Source of the DNA: Methylobacterium mesophilicum SR1.6/6
Lineage (GTDB): Bacteria > Pseudomonadota > Alphaproteobacteria > Rhizobiales > Beijerinckiaceae
Direction: 5' to 3'
Assembly (NCBI RefSeq): GCF_000364445.2
Contig: NZ_CP043538.1
Span: 3,801,447 to 3,865,446 of the forward strand
DNA length: 64,000 bases
Within the stretch, counting starts at the first letter, position 1. The number at the start of each line of letters is the position of its first letter. A model generated the notes under the pieces. It saw only the letters and a list, made by a program, of their open reading frames with translations, was not told where the DNA came from and did no database searches. Positions 52,943 through 62,137 of this stretch are shown here, in pieces. The position numbers and the translations under genes were made by a program.

Positions 52943-54510
52943 CAGATCTCGCCCCGGCTCATCATCCCGGCCATCGTGTCGGCCTGCCGGATGGCGAGGG
53001 CCACGATGGTCAGGGTCGGGTTGCAGGCCGCGCTCGTGGTGAACTGGCTGCCGTCGGAGACGAACAGGTTCTTCACGTCGTGAGTCTGCCCGAGGGCGTT
53101 GACCACGCCGTCCTGCGGCTTGGCGCTCATCCGGTTGGTGCCGAGGTTGTGCGTGCTCGGATAGGGCGGGGTCGGGAAGGTTTTCGTGGCGCCCACCGCC
53201 TCGTAGATCGCCGCCCCCTGGCGGAACGCGTGGGCGCGCATCGCCGTGTCGTTGGGGTGGTCGTCGTAGTGGACGCTCGCCACCGGCATGCCCTGCGCGT
53301 CCTTGACCGCCGGGTCGAGGGTGATGCGGTTCTGGGCCTGGGGCAGATCCTCGCCGACGATCCACATCCCCGCGAGGTTGGCGTAGTTGTCGAGCACCGA
53401 GGTGAAGCCGCGGCCCCAGGCGCCGGGATTGAGGAACGCCGCCATGAACGGCACGCCCAGCGAGAGCGTCTCCAGCTCGTAGCCGCCCGCGAAGCCCCGG
53501 GACGGGTCGTGGCGGGCCTCGTCGCGCACGATCCCCGCCATGGTGGTGCCCCGGTACATGTGCACCGGCCGCTCGAACATCCCGTAGACCGTGCCGGTGG
53601 TGTGCCGCATGTAGTTGCGCCCGACCTGGCCGGAGGAGTTGGCGAGGCCGTCAGGGAACCGCGCCGAGGCCGAGTTGAGCAGGAGCCGCGGGCTCTCGAT
53701 CGAGTTGCCCGCCACCGCGACGATCCGGGCCTTCTGGCGCTGCATCGCGCCGGTGGCGTCGGCGTAGACCACGCCGGTAACCTTGCCGGCCGCGTCGTGC
53801 TCGATCTTGACCACCATGGATTTCGGGCGGACCTCCAGATAGCCCGTCTCCTCGCCCTTGGGGATCTCGGTGTAGAGAGTCGACCACTTCGCCCCCGACT
53901 TGCAGCCCTGGAAGCAGAAGCCGATCTGCATGCACGAGGAGCGGTCGTCCCGGGGCACGCTGTTGATCGCCATGCGCCCGGTATGGACCTCCCGGTAGCC
54001 GATCTTGGTGGCGCCGGCCTGCAGCACCTTGAAATTGTTGTTCCCCGGCAGGCCCGGCAGGCCGTTGGTGCGGGTCACGCCCATCTTGTCCTCGGCGCGG
54101 GCGTACCAGGGCTCCAGCTCGGCGAGCGTCACCGGCCAGTCGAGGAGGTTCGCTCCGGCGACGTCGCCGTAATGGTCGCGGGTGCGGAACTCGTGGTCCT
54201 CGAAGCGCAGCGAGGCGCCCGCCCAGTGGGTCGTCGTCCCACCCACCGCCTTGACGATCCAGGCCGGCAGGTTGGGGAAGTCGCGCGCCACCCGCCAGTC
54301 GCCCGAGGTGGTGCGCGCGTCCTTCCAGGCGAGCTGGGCGAAACTCTCCCACTCGTCGTTGACGAAATCGGCGATCTCGTAGCGGTCGCCGGCCTCCAGG
54401 ATCACGGTCTTGATGCCCCGCTGGGCCAATTCGTTGCCGAGCGTCCCGCCGCCCGCGCCGGAGCCGACGATGACGACGACCGAGTCGTCGGTGAGGTCGA
54501 AGCGTGCCAT
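52942..54510 (-). CDS. GMC oxidoreductase, large (FAD) subunit of a gluconate-dehydrogenase-like enzyme
   Basis: 522 residues from ATG 54510. FAD fold VVVIVGSGAGGGTLGNELAQ, the GMC C-terminal His-Asn active site in STHNLGTNRM and LTIVALAIRQAD with TSAACNPTLT before it. FGCFQG-like SSCMQIGFCFQGCKSGAKWS holds four Cys, perhaps an iron-sulfur site. No signal peptide of its own: it would be exported with the Tat-signal-bearing small subunit encoded just upstream. Oxidises a polyol or sugar acid; exact substrate not predictable. Confidence 0.9.
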   Translation of the reverse strand: MARFDLTDDSVVVIVGSGAGGGTLGNELAQRGIKTVILEAGDRYEIADFVNDEWESFAQLAWKDARTTSGDWRVARDFPNLPAWIVKAVGGTTTHWAGASLRFEDHEFRTRDHYGDVAGANLLDWPVTLAELEPWYARAEDKMGVTRTNGLPGLPGNNNFKVLQAGATKIGYREVHTGRMAINSVPRDDRSSCMQIGFCFQGCKSGAKWSTLYTEIPKGEETGYLEVRPKSMVVKIEHDAAGKVTGVVYADATGAMQRQKARIVAVAGNSIESPRLLLNSASARFPDGLANSSGQVGRNYMRHTTGTVYGMFERPVHMYRGTTMAGIVRDEARHDPSRGFAGGYELETLSLGVPFMAAFLNPGAWGRGFTSVLDNYANLAGMWIVGEDLPQAQNRITLDPAVKDAQGMPVASVHYDDHPNDTAMRAHAFRQGAAIYEAVGATKTFPTPPYPSTHNLGTNRMSAKPQDGVVNALGQTHDVKNLFVSDGSQFTTSAACNPTLTIVALAIRQADTMAGMMSRGEI

Positions 54511-54520
54511 CGGTGCCCCC

Positions 54521-55060
54521 TCAGACCTTGTCGACCCAGTCGATGTCGTTGAACCCGCGCTCCAGGTAGCCGCCGTGCTCCGCCGAGGAGCCCTCGTAGC
54601 CGAGCTTCCGCCACAGCGGCTTCTGGTTGTAGAGCGAGACGACCAGATCGGCGCGGATCTTCTTGAAGAACTCGCCCGTCTCGATGCCCCGCAGCAGGGG
54701 CACCCGGTCGTCCTCCCAGCCGACGTCGAGATAGGGTTTGCCGTGCTGGGCCTTCGCGGCGGCGTCGAGGCCGGCGACGCCCTCCTCCAGCAGGGTGCGG
54801 GTGCCGGCATCCGCGGCTGCCTTGGCGTCCCAGGGCAGGATCGCGGTGCGGTAGTATTGGTCCGAGAGCTGGTCGTGCGGGTAGATGTCCCGCGCCATTA
54901 GCACCAGGGTCTTGAGGCTGTGGGGGGTGAGCGCCTGCGCGCCCTCGGCCCAGGCCTCGGAGGTGACCCTGGAGGCCAGTGCGGCCGCCGGTGCGGCGGC
55001 GGCCGCACCCTTGAGGAAAGTCCGCCGGTCGACCGGCGTGCGCCTGTCTACGAGCCTCAT
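54521..55060 (-). CDS. Gluconate 2-dehydrogenase subunit 3 family protein, Tat-exported
   Basis: 179 residues from ATG 55060, preceded by GGGAGGAACG. Tat signal DRRTFLKGAAAAAPAAALAS with the twin Arg at the start. The mature part matches the small subunit that accompanies GMC large subunits (LMARDIYPHDQLSDQYY, RTLLEEGVAGLDAAAKA, GYEGSSAEHGGYLERG). It probably carries the FAD subunit across the membrane. First gene of the operon. Confidence 0.87.
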   Translation of the reverse strand: MRLVDRRTPVDRRTFLKGAAAAAPAAALASRVTSEAWAEGAQALTPHSLKTLVLMARDIYPHDQLSDQYYRTAILPWDAKAAADAGTRTLLEEGVAGLDAAAKAQHGKPYLDVGWEDDRVPLLRGIETGEFFKKIRADLVVSLYNQKPLWRKLGYEGSSAEHGGYLERGFNDIDWVDKV

Positions 55061-55613
55061 CGTTCCTCCCGGCGGATGGTACCCGCCTGCCCCTTCGGCG
55101 GGGCCATCTCGATTTTGAACGATTAAAGCGTGTGCTCCGGCGCCTGTCCACCGGAATACCCGGCGCCCGAATGCCGCGATGACACTGTCATCCAGATGTT
55201 TTCCTTCAGACGACTCGATGAGAATACAACATTCAAAAAAGATCACATCCAGTCCGACTGCCAAGCCTCACGAACTGCCAAGCCTCACGGAGCGATTGCG
55301 GGCGTCCGCTGCTCCCAAGATCAGGGGCCTGGGCTCCCATGACTGCCCTCTGCGCCAGGACTGTTAACCTGTCATTCCGGAACTGCGCAGGCGAGCCCGG
55401 AATGACGGCGCGGGTGTCGTACGACGCCCCCTGCTCGACGACAGCCCATCCCGCAATCCGCATTCACCGCGCGTGATCCCGAGTGACGATCCCGGGCCAT
55501 CCTCTCATTTCCGTGAAGCTCGGGTGGCTGGCGGGATGGACATCTTGGCATCCGGTATGGAGCATCCACGCCAACGCCGGGCCTCGAGCATCGGCGATGG
55601 GACGGATACGCCA
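55061..55613. other. Intergenic region with palindrome C2
   Basis: 553 bases between divergent genes. AT-richer parts at 55170-55260 (TTCAAAAAAGATCACATCC) may hold promoters for the GMC operon. Palindrome C2 lies at 55371-55406. No gene seen. Confidence 0.5.
55371..55406. repeat. Intergenic palindrome, family C, copy 2
   Basis: GTCATTCCGG (55371-55380) and CCGGAATGAC (55397-55406) form a perfect 10-bp inverted repeat around AACTGCGCAGGCGAGC, matching the copies at 23728 and 63719. Confidence 0.7.
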
Positions 55614-56777
55614 ATGACGACGACGCGTCGCGTTTTTCTGACCGGTGCCGCCTCCGCGCTCGCGGGCGGTCTGGCGCCGGGGGTGATCCGCTCGGCCTGC
55701 GCGCAGGGCGCCGGGTCGACGGTGCGGATCGGCATGGTGCTGCCGGTGACCGGCCCCGGCGCCGATGCCGGGCGCTACGCGCTCGCCGGCGCCAAGATCG
55801 CCCTGGAGGCGGTCAACAAGGCGGGCGGGGTGCTGGGCAAGCCGCTGGAGATCGTCACCGAGGACGACCAGACCACCAATCCCGGCGCGGTCTTCGCCTT
55901 CTCCAAGCTCGCCTCGCAGAGCGACCTCGTGGGCTTCCTGGGCTCGATCCGATCGACCCAGAACCACGCCATGGCGCCCGACATCCTGAAGACGGGCAAG
56001 CCGGTCTGCTTCGGCGGCACCGACCCGGTGCTGACACAGCTCGGCAATCCGTGGCTGTTCCGCTTCCGGCCCAACGACAGCTTCTCGGCCCAGGTGATCG
56101 CCGAGCACGGCGTCAACGGGCTCGGCAAGAAGAAGTGGGCGATCATCCACTCCACCGACGCCTTCGGCACCAGCGGCGCCAAGGCGCTGACCGAGAGCCT
56201 CGGCAAGGGCGGCGCCACGGTCGCCCTCGACCAGGGCTACACCAACCAGAGCCAGGACTTCACCCCGGTGGTGCTGGCGATCCGCCAGTCGGGCGCCGAC
56301 GTGATCGGCTCGTACTTCACCTTCGAGAACGACATCGGCATCTTCGCCCGGCAGCTGCGCCAGCTCGGCGTCACCGCGCCCTGGGTCGGCTCGCCGTCGA
56401 TCACCAACGTGACCGCCCTGAAGCTCGCCGGGCCGTCGCTGTACGGCACCTACGGCGTGGCCGACTACGCCGAGGAATCGAGCGACGCCGCCCGCGCCTA
56501 CGGCAAGGCCTACCGGGCGGTGATGAAGATCGCCCCCGACAACCAGTCGTCCTGGACCTTCGACGCCGTGACGGTGCTGGCCAAGGCGATCAACGCGGCG
56601 GGCAAGACCGACCCGCAGGCGATCCGCGAGGCGATCCTGGCGGTGCGCGGCCACGAGGGCGCCGAGGGCACCTACAACTTCGACAAGAACGGCGACGGCC
56701 TGCACGGCTACAACGTCGTGCGCAACGACAAGGGCAACATCGTCTTCGACCGGCGGATCGACTTCTACAAGGGTTGA
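55614..56777 (+). CDS. ABC transporter substrate-binding protein, branched-chain amino acid type (LivK-like)
   Basis: 387 residues from ATG 55614. Tat-like signal TTTRRVFLTGAASALAGG, cut near CAQG. Type I periplasmic fold: IRIGMVLPVTGPGADAGRYA-like entry, GFLGSIRSTQNHAMAPDI, and IHSTDAFGTSGAKALTESLG. It binds an amino acid or short organic acid for the LivH-LivMG-LivF importer that follows. Between it and livH is palindrome D1. Confidence 0.92.
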   Translation: MTTTRRVFLTGAASALAGGLAPGVIRSACAQGAGSTVRIGMVLPVTGPGADAGRYALAGAKIALEAVNKAGGVLGKPLEIVTEDDQTTNPGAVFAFSKLASQSDLVGFLGSIRSTQNHAMAPDILKTGKPVCFGGTDPVLTQLGNPWLFRFRPNDSFSAQVIAEHGVNGLGKKKWAIIHSTDAFGTSGAKALTESLGKGGATVALDQGYTNQSQDFTPVVLAIRQSGADVIGSYFTFENDIGIFARQLRQLGVTAPWVGSPSITNVTALKLAGPSLYGTYGVADYAEESSDAARAYGKAYRAVMKIAPDNQSSWTFDAVTVLAKAINAAGKTDPQAIREAILAVRGHEGAEGTYNFDKNGDGLHGYNVVRNDKGNIVFDRRIDFYKG

Positions 56778-56802
56778 GATGCGCGTGTTTCCTGCCGGCG
56801 CG

Positions 56803-56833
56803 CCTTCCCTCCCCCGCAGAGGGGGGAGGGAGA
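56803..56833. repeat. Intergenic palindrome, family D, copy 1
   Basis: CCCTCCCCCGCAGAGGGGGG is the core of an inverted repeat of C- and G-runs, within the 169-base gap between the binding-protein gene and livH. Copies at 62001-62024 and 62138-62174. Confidence 0.65.
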
Positions 56834-56946
56834 GGCGCGGAGACGTCTCCGACCCGGCTGCGTGAACGGCATAAGCCGCCCGCGATCGGGCACGGCTCCA
56901 GGACCATCGGACCCATCACCGAAGGACACATGAGAGTGCGGACCGC

Positions 56947-57822
56947 ATGGACCTGATCCTGCAGCTTCTCTTCACCGGGATCGGCATCGGCTCCGTCTAC
57001 GCCCTGGTGGCGCTCGGCTTCGTGCTGATCTTCCGCGCCACCAACGTGGTGAACTTCGCCCAAGGCGAGTTCTCGATGGTGGCGGCCTTCCTGATGGTGG
57101 TCTTCGCCGTCGACCTCCAGTGGCCCTACTGGCTGTCGCTGCTCCTCACCTTGGGCGGGATGGCGCTGCTCGGCGCCCTGTTCAACCTCGGCGTCTACTA
57201 TCCCCTGCGCCACCGCAGCTACCTGCCGGTGATCATCTCCACCATCGGCGCATCGATCTTCCTGGCCAACACCACGCTCGCCCTCTACGGGCCGCAGCCG
57301 CAGGTGCTCCCGCCCGTCTTCGAGACGCAGGGGTTCCTGCTCGGCCCGGTCTTCCTCGACAGCCAGTACCTGCTGATCATCGCGGTGACGGCGGCCCTGG
57401 TGGCGTTCCAGTACTGGTTCTTCGAGCACACGCTCGTCGGCAAGAAGCTGCAGGCGACCTCGCAGGACAAGGAAATGGCCGCCCTGCTGGGCATCCCGGT
57501 GGCCGGGATGATCATGCTGACCTTCGTGTACAGCGCCGTGCTCGGCGGCATCGCCGGCATCCTGGTGGCGCCGGTGCTGTTCGTGTCGATCCAGATGGGC
57601 GCCACCATCGCGCTGAAGGCCTTCGCGGCGACCATCATCGGCGGCTTCGGCGACGTCACCGGGGCGATCATCGGGGGTCTCGCCCTCGGCATCATCGAGA
57701 CCTTCGGGGCGGCCTACGTCTCGGTGCCCTACAAGGACGCCTTCGCGTTCCTGGTCCTGATCGTCTTCCTGGTCGTGCGCCCGCAGGGCCTGTTCGGCGA
57801 GCGCGTGGCGGAGAAGGCGTGA
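56947..57822 (+). CDS. livH: Branched-chain amino acid-type ABC permease, LivH
   Basis: 291 residues with eight predicted membrane helices. Landmarks: GIGIGSVYALVALGFVLIFR, the NFAQGEFSMVAAF motif typical of LivH, and the cytosolic loop ATSQDKEMAALLGIPV, which meets the ATPase. Pairs with the LivM half of the next gene, 7 bases downstream. Confidence 0.94.
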   Translation: MDLILQLLFTGIGIGSVYALVALGFVLIFRATNVVNFAQGEFSMVAAFLMVVFAVDLQWPYWLSLLLTLGGMALLGALFNLGVYYPLRHRSYLPVIISTIGASIFLANTTLALYGPQPQVLPPVFETQGFLLGPVFLDSQYLLIIAVTAALVAFQYWFFEHTLVGKKLQATSQDKEMAALLGIPVAGMIMLTFVYSAVLGGIAGILVAPVLFVSIQMGATIALKAFAATIIGGFGDVTGAIIGGLALGIIETFGAAYVSVPYKDAFAFLVLIVFLVVRPQGLFGERVAEKA

Positions 57823-57829
57823 GGACGGC

Positions 57830-59656
57830 ATGAGCGGCACCCCCTCCCCCATCGCCGCCGCGGCGCCGGTGCCCGCCCCGCGTCGGTTCCCCCTCGGCAG
57901 CCTCGCCTACGCGGTCCTGGCCGCCGGCCTCGTGGCGCTCGCCGCCACGACGCCGCTCAACGGCTACGCCCTCAACATCCTGATGCAGGCGGCGACCTAC
58001 GCCATCGCGGTGATCGGGCTCACCGTGGTGCTGGGTCTGTGCGGGCAGATCAACCTCGCCCAGGCGGGCTTCTTCGGGATCGGCGCCTACGCGGTCGGCC
58101 TCGGCACGGTCGACGGGGGGCTGAACTTCTGGATCTGCCTCATCACCGGCCTCGGCCTCGCGGTGGTGCTCGGCGCTGCGCTCGGCGCCTCGACGCTGCG
58201 CCTCGGCGGCCACTACCTCGCCATGGTGACGATCTCGTTCCAGCAGATCCTGACCCTGGTGCTGACCAACTGGATCCCCGTCACCCACGGGCCCGACGGC
58301 GTGCCGAACATCCGCCGCCCGGCCCTGTTCGCCGACGGGCAGAGCTACCTCGCGCTCTGCGTGCTGGTGCTGGCGATCGTCGGCTGGCTGGTCTGGCACA
58401 TGCCGCGGACCCGCCTCGGGCGCGCCATGCGGGCGGTGCGCGACAACGAGCTGGCGGCGGGGGTGTCGGGCATCGACATCTACCGCACCAAGGTCGCGGC
58501 CTTCGCCCTGGGGGCGCTGCTGGCGGGGCTCGGCGGCGGGCTGTTTGCCGGCAGCTTCACCTATATCAGCCCGGACCAGTTCTCCTTCGCCGAGTCGATC
58601 GTCTTCCTGACGATGGCGCTGCTCGGCGGCGTCGGCTCGCCGGTCGGCGCCGTGATCGGCACCGCCCTGCTGATCCTGATCCCGGAATGGCTCCGCTTCC
58701 TCAAGGAGATCCCGGGGCTCTACCTCGCGATCTACGGGCTCGCGGTGATCCTGATCGTGGTGTTCATGCCGGACGGGATCTGGGGTTTTCTGGGCGATCA
58801 GGTCCGGCGCCTGCGCCGGGCCCGCCCGGCCCCGGCCCCCGCCGCCGAGCTGACCCTGAGCCAGGGCGAGGCCTCCGGGGCGCCGATGCTGGAGGTGTCG
58901 GAGCTCGCCAAGCATTTCGGCGGCCTCAAGGCCGTGGACGCGGTGAGCTTCACGGTGGCGCGGGGCGGCATCCACGCGCTGATCGGCCCGAACGGCTCGG
59001 GCAAGACCACGACGCTCAACGTCCTCTCGGGCCTCTACAGCCCCACGGGCGGCACCGTGCGGCTCGCCGGGCAGGACGTCACGCGCCTGCCGCCGCACCG
59101 GCGGGCGGCCGCCGGGATCGGGCGCACCTTCCAGAACATCCGCCTGTTCCGCTCGATGAGCGCCCTGGAGAACGTCGTCATCGGCGCCGAGCGGCCCAAC
59201 AACCCGCTGGGCGCGAGCGACCGGGCGAGCCTGGAGGCCCGCGCCCGAGCGGCCTTGGCCTTCGTCGGCCTGGAGGGGCGGGCGGAGGAGCCGATCTCGG
59301 GCTTCTCGTACGGCCACCAGCGGCTGATCGAGATCGCCCGGGCGCTGGCCGGCAACCCCGTGCTGCTCCTCCTCGACGAGCCGGCCGCCGGGCTCAATTC
59401 CAGCGAGAAGAACGCCCTGACGGTGCTCCTGCGCCGGATGGCCGCCAAGGGCCTGACCATCCTGATCATCGACCACGACATGACGCTGGTGAGCGACGTG
59501 GCGAGCCACGTCACCGTGCTGAATTTCGGCCGCCGCATCGCCGACGGCGTCACCGCGACCGTGCTGCGCGAGCCGGCGGTGATCCAGGCCTATCTCGGCG
59601 AGGACGCCGCCGCCGGCCCGGCGGCGAGCCTCAAGACCGACCTCGCACCGGTGTGA
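57830..59656 (+). CDS. LivM-LivG fusion: permease plus ATPase
   Basis: 608 residues. Residues 1-335 are LivM (permease, about nine helices, VLGLCGQINLAQAGFFGIGAY near 75, AVRDNELAAGVSGIDI loop). Residues 350-608 are LivG: Walker A GPNGSGKTT near 386, Q loop IGRTFQNIRLFRSM, signature FSYGHQRLIEIARAL, Walker B VLLLLDEPAAGL, IIDHDMTLV. In most bacteria these are two genes; fused forms are known. The linker is about 15 residues of Pro/Ala. Confidence 0.92.
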   Translation: MSGTPSPIAAAAPVPAPRRFPLGSLAYAVLAAGLVALAATTPLNGYALNILMQAATYAIAVIGLTVVLGLCGQINLAQAGFFGIGAYAVGLGTVDGGLNFWICLITGLGLAVVLGAALGASTLRLGGHYLAMVTISFQQILTLVLTNWIPVTHGPDGVPNIRRPALFADGQSYLALCVLVLAIVGWLVWHMPRTRLGRAMRAVRDNELAAGVSGIDIYRTKVAAFALGALLAGLGGGLFAGSFTYISPDQFSFAESIVFLTMALLGGVGSPVGAVIGTALLILIPEWLRFLKEIPGLYLAIYGLAVILIVVFMPDGIWGFLGDQVRRLRRARPAPAPAAELTLSQGEASGAPMLEVSELAKHFGGLKAVDAVSFTVARGGIHALIGPNGSGKTTTLNVLSGLYSPTGGTVRLAGQDVTRLPPHRRAAAGIGRTFQNIRLFRSMSALENVVIGAERPNNPLGASDRASLEARARAALAFVGLEGRAEEPISGFSYGHQRLIEIARALAGNPVLLLLDEPAAGLNSSEKNALTVLLRRMAAKGLTILIIDHDMTLVSDVASHVTVLNFGRRIADGVTATVLREPAVIQAYLGEDAAAGPAASLKTDLAPV

Positions 59657-59664
59657 GTGCCGCG

Positions 59665-60417
59665 ATGACGACGCCCCTCCTGGAGATCCGCGACCTCGTG
59701 GTCCGCTACGGCGAGATCGAGGCCGTGCGCGGCCTGTCCTTCTCGGTCGGCGCCGGGGAGGTGGTGACGCTCTTGGGCTCCAACGGCGCCGGCAAGTCCA
59801 CCACCCTGAAGGCGATCTCGGGACTGGTGCGGCCCGCCGCCGGCACGATCCTGCTGGAGGGCAAGCCCCTGGAGGGCCTGAAGCCCGAGGCGATCGTGCG
59901 CCTCGGCGTCGCCCACGTGCCGGAGGGCCGCCGGGTCTTCCCGGGGCTGACGGTGCGCGAGAACATCATGCTGGGCGCCTCGAACCGGTCGGGCCTGTCC
60001 AAGCGGGCGCTGCGCGACGAGGTCGAGGCGATGTTCGACCTGTTCCCGGATATCCGCCGGTTCGGCGACGCGCTGGGCTGGACGCTGTCGGGCGGCCAGC
60101 TCCAGATGGTGGCGCTCGCCCGCGGCCTGATGGCCAAGCCCCGCATCCTGCTCCTCGACGAGCCCTCGCTCGGCCTCGCCCCGGTGATCGTCCAGGCGGT
60201 GTTCGCGATCATCGCCGAGGTGCGCCGCCGCGGCACCACGGTGCTGCTGGTCGAGCAGAACGCCCGAATGGGCCTCTCGGTGGCCGACCGCGGCTACGTG
60301 CTGGAGACCGGGCGGCTGGTCCTCTCGGGCGATCCGGAATCGCTCTGGGCGAATGACGAGATCCGGTCGGCCTATCTCGGCGGGCGCGCGAAGGCGGAGG
60401 CGCTGGCGGCGGGGTGA
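59665..60417 (+). CDS. livF: Branched-chain amino acid-type ABC ATPase, LivF
   Basis: 250 residues from ATG 59665 (GTG 59653 in the same frame overlaps the preceding stop). Walker A GSNGAGKST near 37, signature LSGGQLQMVALAR, Walker B ILLLDEPSLGL, and the LivF-typical VEQNARMGLSVADRGYVLE. Second ATPase of the importer. Last gene of the operon, followed by palindrome B3. Confidence 0.94.
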   Translation: MTTPLLEIRDLVVRYGEIEAVRGLSFSVGAGEVVTLLGSNGAGKSTTLKAISGLVRPAAGTILLEGKPLEGLKPEAIVRLGVAHVPEGRRVFPGLTVRENIMLGASNRSGLSKRALRDEVEAMFDLFPDIRRFGDALGWTLSGGQLQMVALARGLMAKPRILLLDEPSLGLAPVIVQAVFAIIAEVRRRGTTVLLVEQNARMGLSVADRGYVLETGRLVLSGDPESLWANDEIRSAYLGGRAKAEALAAG

Positions 60418-60430
60418 GGGTGTTTCCCAC

Positions 60431-60525
60431 CGTCATCGCGAGCGAAGCGGAGCGACCCAGGGTCGCGCGAGGTTCGGAAAACGTGGCGCTGCCCTGGATG
60501 GCTTCGCTTACGCTCGCAACGACGG
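60431..60525. repeat. Intergenic palindrome, family B, copy 3
   Basis: Left arm 60431-60460 (CGTCATCGCGAGCGAAGCGG start) and right arm 60494-60525 (CTGGATGGCTTCGCTTACGC start) form an imperfect inverted repeat. Sits between livF and a convergent gene and may act as a two-way terminator. Confidence 0.75.
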
Positions 60526-60529
60526 CGGC

Positions 60530-61960
60530 TCAGTCCAGCGCGTAGCCCAGAAGGCCCTCGGCGGTCTGCCCCTCGCAGCCCTTGTCCAGCGACACGAAGT
60601 GGTCGTGGCCGCCGGCGTTGCAGCGGTAGAGCGGGTGGCTGCCCCGGTGCGGGGCCTCGTAGACGTAGCCGGTCTGCCCCAGCGGCGTGTGCCCCTCGCA
60701 GTTCGGGTCGCGGCTGAGGAAGTGGTCGGCGCCGGCCACGCAGCTCATCAGCTTCGCGGTGCCGGGCCGGGGCAGCGTGAACACGGATCCGAGGGTGGAT
60801 TCGATCGTGTAGTCCGGCGCCGTGTAGCCCGTGGTGACCCAGTGCCCGGCCGGCCCGACCGCCCGCTTCAGGGGCACGCGGTCGGAGGCCGGGTCGAGCG
60901 TCGCGGTCGCGATGCGCCACGTGCCGGGATAGGGATCGCCGCCCGAGAAGAACACCGTGACGGCAGGCAGGAACGGCGTGAGGGTTCCGCGGGCATCGCG
61001 CTGAAAGCCGGGGCTGTGATTGAGATAGAAGCCCGTGACGTCGGAGTTCAGGGTGCCGGCCGGCGTCCAGCGCGCGGGCGTGCCGCTGAGCAGGGTTTTG
61101 AGCGGCATCCGGTAGAGACCCATCTGGTAGGTCTCGCGATCGGGGTTGCGAGCCGGATCCTTGCAGGCGACCTGCTGGCAGTTGCGGCCCGCGAGGCCGG
61201 TGATCACGTAGATCTCGCCGGAGGCCGGGTCGTAGCCGAAATCGGAGTTCGGGTTGATCGTCGTGCCGTCGGCGGTCCCGTTCGGGACCCGCACCGGCGG
61301 ATCGAAATGCACCCCGTCGGCCGTGCGCCGCACGTAGAGGTCGCCGAAGCCGGCCACGCCCTGCGGCCCAGTCAGGTCGGTGGTGAAGACCATGAGGCTC
61401 GACCGGCCGTCGAGGCTGACGGTCGCCGGCTGCCCCGCGCCGTAATTGCCCTGGGCGACGGCCGGGTTGAGGGGCGCGATCACCGGGTTCGGATAATCCA
61501 CCCAGGTGACCTTGTCGTTGGAGAAGGCGAGCCCCGTCTGGTTGTTGTGCCCCGGCAGGTTGTCGGCACCGGAATAGTACATCGCGTAGGCGTAGCGCTG
61601 GCCGTCGACCGGGTTGGTGAAGCTGCCCTTGATCACGCTCGGATCGCAGACGTACTGGCGGTTCCAGGACCCGGGCGTCGGCTGGAACACGATCCGGGCC
61701 GGCGAGAAGCCGGTCTGCGGGTCGTAGGCGCGATGATAGATGACGTCGGTCTTGCCCTGCCCGCACCACCAGATGTCGGTGGTCCCGTTCTCGGTGATCA
61801 GGCTCGGGGCGTAGTTGTAGCCCTTCGGATTCGCCTCGTTGACGAAGAGCGGCTGGCCCTCCGGCCCCGTCCAGCCGGCCCGCGCCGGCCCCGCGCAGGC
61901 GAGGGCCGCGAGGAGGAAGGCGCGGCGCAGTGCGGATAGTCTGCGGACTTGCATGTTCAC
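60530..61960 (-). CDS. Secreted propeller-like protein with two C-terminal Cys repeats
   Basis: 476 residues from ATG 61960. Signal peptide 1-28 (ends CAGPARAG). The body resembles five-bladed glycosidase-type propellers (YNYAPSLITENGTTDIWWCG, QYVCDPSVIKGSF, FGYDPASGEIYVITG). The C-terminus has two copies of a Cys unit: CVAGADHFLSRDPNCEGHTP then CNAGGHDHFVSLDKGCEGQT, as in DUF5648-type tails. Secreted glycan-active enzyme or lectin-like protein are the best guesses; catalytic residues not identified. Confidence 0.75.
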   Translation of the reverse strand: MNMQVRRLSALRRAFLLAALACAGPARAGWTGPEGQPLFVNEANPKGYNYAPSLITENGTTDIWWCGQGKTDVIYHRAYDPQTGFSPARIVFQPTPGSWNRQYVCDPSVIKGSFTNPVDGQRYAYAMYYSGADNLPGHNNQTGLAFSNDKVTWVDYPNPVIAPLNPAVAQGNYGAGQPATVSLDGRSSLMVFTTDLTGPQGVAGFGDLYVRRTADGVHFDPPVRVPNGTADGTTINPNSDFGYDPASGEIYVITGLAGRNCQQVACKDPARNPDRETYQMGLYRMPLKTLLSGTPARWTPAGTLNSDVTGFYLNHSPGFQRDARGTLTPFLPAVTVFFSGGDPYPGTWRIATATLDPASDRVPLKRAVGPAGHWVTTGYTAPDYTIESTLGSVFTLPRPGTAKLMSCVAGADHFLSRDPNCEGHTPLGQTGYVYEAPHRGSHPLYRCNAGGHDHFVSLDKGCEGQTAEGLLGYALD

Positions 61961-62000
61961 ACGTCTCCATCGGAGAGGGGCTGAACGGCTCCGCGGATTT

Positions 62001-62024
62001 CCCTCCCCCCTGTGCGGGGGAGGG
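62001..62024. repeat. Intergenic palindrome, family D, copy 2
   Basis: CCCTCCCCCC (62001-62010) and GGGGGAGGG (62016-62024) around TGTGC. Lies in the 248-base spacer after the SAF-domain oxidoreductase gene. Confidence 0.6.
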
Positions 62025-62137
62025 TGGCCCCCGAAGGCGGTCGGGCCGGGACGTAGTCCCGCAAGAGGGGAGCCCGGCTTCAGGATTTAATAGAGCCGTC
62101 GTGAAGGCCGGCGCTTCGGTCTGCACCGTCGCTCCCC

